Program-made: the position numbers and the translations under genes
Shown: positions 5,946 through 8,649 of the stretch, piece by piece
Layout: the number at the start of each line of letters is the position of its first letter
Position numbering within the stretch: the stretch's first letter is position 1
Notes under the pieces: model-generated
Told to the model about the DNA's origin: nothing
The model's database searches: none
What the model saw: the letters and a program-made list of their open reading frames with translations, nothing else
NCBI GenBank assembly: GCA_027074255.1
Contig: JALTDI010000129.1
Coordinates: forward strand, 1 to 8,649
Direction of reading: 5' to 3'
DNA: 8,649 nucleotides
Origin: Desulfurellales bacterium
GTDB taxonomy: Bacteria; Campylobacterota_A; Desulfurellia; Desulfurellales; Hippeaceae

Positions 5946-6606
5946 TTTCCACTCCTATCTTAAAAGTTTTTTCTATCGCTTTCTTTTCTCTCCACTTTTT
6001 TATCTCCTGATGATTGCCGGATAACAAAATCTCCGGCACTCTCATCCCCCTAAAAATTTCCGGCCGAGTATACTGCGGATATTCTATCATATTATTCTGA
6101 AATGTTTCCTCTTTTAGGGATTCTTCATTACCCAATACGCCCGGAATAAGCCTTACCATACTGTCTGTTACAGCCATAGCTGCAATTTCACCGCCGCTCA
6201 ATACGAATCTCCCTACGGATATTTCGTCATCTGCTAAATATCTTACTCTTTCGTCGAATCCTTCGTATCTTCCGCATATCATGGCGACAGAGTCTTTCTT
6301 GGACAGTTCGTACGCCTTTTCCTGATTAAATAACCTCGCCTGAGGAGTAAAAAGTATAGTATAAACGGCGCTATCTATAGACTTCACATAGTCCATAGCC
6401 TTGTATATAGGTTCGGGCTTCATTATCATACCGGCTCCGCCTCCGTATGGATAATCGTCTGTACTCCTATGTCTGTCATTCGTAAAATCCCTCAAATTCA
6501 CCGTTTCTATCTCAACCTTATCTTTGTCCTGTGCCCTCTTTATAATCGTCTCTTTAAAAACGCTTTGAAACATATTCGGAAAGATAGTCAGTATGTATAT
6601 TTTCAT
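5938..6606 (-). CDS. trmD: tRNA (guanine-37-N1)-methyltransferase TrmD
   Basis: SPOUT-class enzyme that uses S-adenosylmethionine to make m1G37 in tRNAs reading CNN codons, preventing +1 frameshifts. With the ATG at 6606 it has 222 residues (E. coli 255), beginning MKIYILTIFP as in the family; the TTG at 6615 is a less likely start. Landmarks: DDYPYGGGAGM (50-60), CGRYEGFDERV (111-121), VGRFVLSGGE (131-140), RLIPGVLG (152-159), YPQYTRP (176-182) and LSGNH (195-199). R152 matches E. coli R154. Three normally conserved positions differ by my hand alignment: A90 for Gly91 in the SPQG loop, R133 for Asp135, and E167 for Asp169, the proposed catalytic base. The ribosome site is weak (AGG 12 bases upstream). 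It overlaps rplS and follows rpsP directly without rimM. Confidence 0.95.
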   Translation of the reverse strand: MKIYILTIFPNMFQSVFKETIIKRAQDKDKVEIETVNLRDFTNDRHRSTDDYPYGGGAGMIMKPEPIYKAMDYVKSIDSAVYTILFTPQARLFNQEKAYELSKKDSVAMICGRYEGFDERVRYLADDEISVGRFVLSGGEIAAMAVTDSMVRLIPGVLGNEESLKEETFQNNMIEYPQYTRPEIFRGMRVPEILLSGNHQEIKKWREKKAIEKTFKIGVENG

Positions 6607-6607
6607 G

Positions 6608-6625
6608 CAACACAAAAACCTGTTG
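6608..6625 (-). promoter_or_regulatory. Possible hairpin in front of the trmD start codon
   Basis: In the 30-base gap between rpsP and trmD the minus-strand RNA reads CAACA (6625-6621), an 8-base loop, then TGTTG (6612-6608), a five-pair stem ending one base before the ATG at 6606. The only partial ribosome site (AGG, 6621-6619) is at the stem-loop junction. It could limit trmD translation. The stem is short and AT-rich, so stability is modest. Confidence 0.35.
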
Positions 6626-6636
6626 TCAGCGTTTTG

Positions 6637-6870
6637 CTATTTTGCTTTTTTTATCAGACTTTTAACAGCCTCAGATGCATTTGCTCCCTTCTGCACCCAC
6701 GAATCATACCTTTCCTTATCTATTTTATATTCCGGTGTTTCAGGTTTTGGGTCATAATATCCTATTATGTCAAGAACCCTGCCGTCTCTCTTTTTTCTGG
6801 AGTCAATCACCACTATTCTGTAAAACGGTTTCTTTTTGGCTCCGCCTCTTCTTAATCTTATTGCTACCAC
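6637..6870 (-). CDS. rpsP: Small ribosomal subunit protein bS16
   Basis: A 77-residue bS16, within the usual 75-90 range, an assembly protein of the 30S body. It shows the family opening VAIRLRRGGAKKKPFYRIVVID, then RDGRVLDIIGYYDP and a C-terminal SEAVKSLIKK helix. The start is GTG at 6870, with AAAGGAGG eight bases upstream overlapping the ffh stop codon; this strong site compensates for the GTG. It lies 15 bases after ffh, so both are surely co-transcribed. Confidence 0.97.
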   Translation of the reverse strand: MVAIRLRRGGAKKKPFYRIVVIDSRKKRDGRVLDIIGYYDPKPETPEYKIDKERYDSWVQKGANASEAVKSLIKKAK

Positions 6871-6885
6871 TAAAAAATCCTCCTT

Positions 6886-8208
6886 TTATTTCATCATTCC
6901 CATATTTTTCATCATACTCATAGCCTTTGTCTTATTCATCCCCTTCATCATCTTTTTCATATCTATAAACTGCTTAATAAGCTTGTTAATATCGCTGACC
7001 CTCGTCCCGCTTCCTCTTGCTATTCTTCTTTTTCTGCTGGCATTAAGTATTTTATAGTTTTGTCTTTCTTGTTTTGTCATAGACAAAATTATCGCCTCAA
7101 TGTGCTTCATTTCCTTATCAAAAGACTCTTCATCGTCAATTTTAATCTTATTTAAACCGGGAATCATTTTAAGTATTTTTGTCAGAGAGCCCATTTTCTG
7201 TATCTTTTTTAATTGGGATAAAAAATCTTCAAAGGTAAACTGCTGCTTTTTGAGCTTTTTTTCAAGCTCTTTTGCCTCTTTCTCATCTTCATTTTCCCTG
7301 ACCTTCTCTATCAGGCTTAAAACATCGCCCATTCCCAGTATTCTTGATGCCACTCTGTCGGGATAAAACGGCTCGAAATCACCAATCTTTTCACCCACTC
7401 CCGCAAATTTTATGGGTTTTGAGGTTATGCTCATAATAGATAAAGCAGCGCCGCCCCTTGCATCTCCGTCCATTTTAGTGAAGATTGAACCCGTTATTCC
7501 TATTTCATCGTCGAAAGTTTTAGCCACATTGACGGCTTCCTGTCCTATCATAGCATCTGCCACAAATAGGATTTCGTTAGGATTAACGGTTTTTTTCATC
7601 CTTTGTAATTCATTCATCAAATCAGAATCAATCTGCAGTCTTCCGGCTGTATCAAGGATAATTATGTCTCTTCCGTTTTTATCTGCAAATAAAACAGCAT
7701 CCTTTGCAATTTGTTCGGGCTTTTTCTCTTCGGAAAATACGGGTATATCTATTGATTTTCCGAGCACCTGAATCTGTTTTATCGCAGCAGGCCTATATAT
7801 ATCGCAGGCAACAAGCAGCGGCTGTCTGCCTTTGGATTTCAGAAATTTTGCGAGTTTTGCGGCCGTTGTGGTTTTACCGCTGCCTTGGAGACCAATAAGC
7901 ATTATTATAAACGGTCTTGAGTTTATAACAAGCTGTGTTGATTCACCGCCGAGCAGTTGTGTAAGTTTCTTATGCACAGACTCAACTATCACCTGACCCG
8001 GCGTCAAACTCTTTTCTAATTCTTTACCTTCAAGGTCAACTTCAAGGTCTTTTATAAAATCCTTAACAACCTTATAGTTTACATCAGCTTCCAAAAGGGC
8101 GAATTTTACCTCTTTCATTGCCCTGCTCAGGTCTTCTTTTGTTACTATGCCTTGCCCTTTGAGCTTCTGCAAAATGCCGTTAAGCTTGTCGCTTAAATCA
8201 GAAAACAT
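6886..8208 (-). CDS. ffh: Signal recognition particle protein Ffh
   Basis: The SRP GTPase that binds signal sequences of nascent membrane proteins and 4.5S RNA and docks on FtsY. With the ATG at 8208 it has 440 residues, full length. The N domain is 1-90. The G domain carries GLQGSGKTT (G1, 106-114), DIYRPAAIKQ (136-145), DTAGR (G3, 186-190), TKMDGDARGG (G4, 244-253) and AGVGEK (G5, 269-274). The M domain from about 325 includes RRIARGSGTRVSDINKLIKQF (394-414), the RNA-binding signature, and a tail with about ten methionines in its last 25 residues. ATG 8208 is preferred to the in-frame GTGs at 8220 and 8217 because AGGTGGTGG ends five bases before it, and the protein then begins MFSDLSDKL as in the family. 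It is the first gene of the minus-strand operon. Confidence 0.97.
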   Translation of the reverse strand: MFSDLSDKLNGILQKLKGQGIVTKEDLSRAMKEVKFALLEADVNYKVVKDFIKDLEVDLEGKELEKSLTPGQVIVESVHKKLTQLLGGESTQLVINSRPFIIMLIGLQGSGKTTTAAKLAKFLKSKGRQPLLVACDIYRPAAIKQIQVLGKSIDIPVFSEEKKPEQIAKDAVLFADKNGRDIIILDTAGRLQIDSDLMNELQRMKKTVNPNEILFVADAMIGQEAVNVAKTFDDEIGITGSIFTKMDGDARGGAALSIMSITSKPIKFAGVGEKIGDFEPFYPDRVASRILGMGDVLSLIEKVRENEDEKEAKELEKKLKKQQFTFEDFLSQLKKIQKMGSLTKILKMIPGLNKIKIDDEESFDKEMKHIEAIILSMTKQERQNYKILNASRKRRIARGSGTRVSDINKLIKQFIDMKKMMKGMNKTKAMSMMKNMGMMK

Positions 8209-8237
8209 ACGAACCACCACCTAAAAATTAGCTTACA

Positions 8238-8266
8238 ATACTATTACAGAAAGCTTTGTATGTCAA
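8238..8266 (-). promoter_or_regulatory. Sigma70-type promoter of the ffh operon
   Basis: On the minus strand a perfect TTGACA (8266-8261), a 17-base spacer and TAGTAT (8243-8238, four of six matches) predict transcription from about 8231, giving a leader of some 23 bases before the ffh ATG. No riboswitch or attenuator would fit in such a short leader. Confidence 0.65.
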
Positions 8267-8324
8267 TATTTATCTTGTAATTATGGTTTTTGCGGCATTT
8301 TTATGCAGGTGCTGTATTTTTTTA

Positions 8325-8352
8325 TTGACAAAACCGTGAATTTTATTAATAT
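8325..8352 (+). promoter_or_regulatory. Sigma70-type promoter of the tRNA cluster
   Basis: A perfect TTGACA (8325-8330), a 16-base spacer and TAATAT (8347-8352, four of six matches) lie 28 bases before the first tRNA. The predicted start near 8359 leaves a leader of about 20 bases for RNase P to remove. With the ffh promoter it makes the 8209-8380 gap a divergent promoter region; nothing else is evident in that gap. Confidence 0.65.
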
Positions 8353-8380
8353 GCTTTTTGTTTGTTTTATGCCTTTTAGG

Positions 8381-8456
<76 letters not shown>

Positions 8457-8479
8457 TTTTTTTATACAAGCCCAGCAAT

Positions 8480-8554
8480 GGCGGCATAGCCAAGTGGCTA
8501 AGGCACAGGTCTGCAAAACCTTGATCCCCGGTTCGAATCCGGGTGCCGCCTCCA
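8480..8554 (+). tRNA. tRNA-Cys (GCA)
   Basis: A 75-base cloverleaf with encoded CCA, 23 bases after tRNA-Gly. The acceptor stem GGCGGCA/TGCCGCC and the T stem CCCGG/CCGGG pair fully. The anticodon loop CTGCAAA gives GCA at 8513-8515, and discriminator U73 fits cysteine. The top pair of the anticodon stem (8506 with 8522) is C-U, a mismatch at 27-43; the remaining four pairs are intact, so the gene should be functional. Confidence 0.96.
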
Positions 8555-8561
8555 TTTTAAA

Positions 8562-8649
8562 GCCGGGGTGGCGGAATAGGTAGACGCAAGGGACTTAAAA
8601 TCCCTTGGTGCTGTGCACCGTGCGGGTTCGATTCCCGCTCCCGGCACCA
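8562..8649 (+). tRNA. tRNA-Leu (UAA)
   Basis: An 88-base class II tRNA ending in CCA exactly at the window edge, 7 bases after tRNA-Cys. Acceptor GCCGGGG pairs with TCCCGGC (one G-U). The anticodon loop CTTAAAA in stem AGGGA/TCCCT gives TAA at 8596-8598, and a long variable arm forms GGTGC/GCACC. The A73 discriminator fits leucine. More tRNAs may follow outside the window. Confidence 0.97.

Noticed and set aside
7412..7771. 119-codon plus-strand frame antisense to ffh, and similar shorter frames at 6469-7366
   Set aside because: Hydrophobic or Ser/Phe/Leu-rich shadows of conserved minus-strand genes, with no starts supported by ribosome sites.
8250..8257. AAAGCTTT palindrome within the ffh promoter spacer, as an operator
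   Set aside because: Only eight AT-rich bases with mismatched flanks; too likely by chance.
8295..8306. GCAT-TTTT-ATGC mini-hairpin in the divergent gap, as a terminator or regulatory RNA
   Set aside because: A four-pair stem is too weak, and no suitable transcript end is expected there.
8457..8463. T7 run after tRNA-Gly as a terminator
   Set aside because: No dedicated hairpin, only 23 bases to tRNA-Cys, and no promoter for the next tRNA; more likely a processing spacer.

Overview
The window is one compact stretch of an AT-rich bacterial chromosome (many A/T-ending codons, long A and T runs, strong AGGAGG-type ribosome sites). It carries no mobile element, CRISPR array or phage module. Protein style, a molybdopterin-gene pair beside an amino-acid transporter, and small informational genes suggest an anaerobe from the Desulfurellales/Campylobacterota or Desulfobacterota/Deferribacteres neighbourhood. 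A Hippea-like organism is my best guess, but this is recall and inference, not a database match.

Left half, plus strand (1-4902): a zinc-ribbon protein fragment is followed by five tightly packed genes that look like one transcript. These are an amino-acid ABC importer (periplasmic binding protein, permease with an extra beta-rich periplasmic insert, ATPase), a short MoeA-like molybdopterin-binding protein with a four-cysteine tail, and a full MoeA-type molybdopterin molybdenumtransferase. A hairpin plus T-run terminator lies inside the last codons of moeA.

Right half, minus strand (8208 down to 4899): an SRP/ribosome/tRNA-modification operon read as ffh - rpsP - trmD - rplS - yraN - small conserved hypothetical gene. 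rimM is missing between rpsP and trmD. yraN has no ATG, GTG or TTG start and probably begins at an ATT that overlaps the rplS stop. The two operons converge and share a TTAA in which both stop codons lie.

Far right, plus strand (8381-8649): three tRNA genes with encoded CCA (Gly-GCC, Cys-GCA, Leu-UAA) are transcribed away from ffh. A good sigma70-type promoter faces each way in the 172-bp gap between them.

Most of the window is core-genome housekeeping. I see no complete new system. The points worth checking are the non-canonical yraN start, the permease insert, the Cys-tailed MoeA-like protein and its operon with an amino-acid importer, substitutions in TrmD, and a possible hairpin brake in front of trmD.
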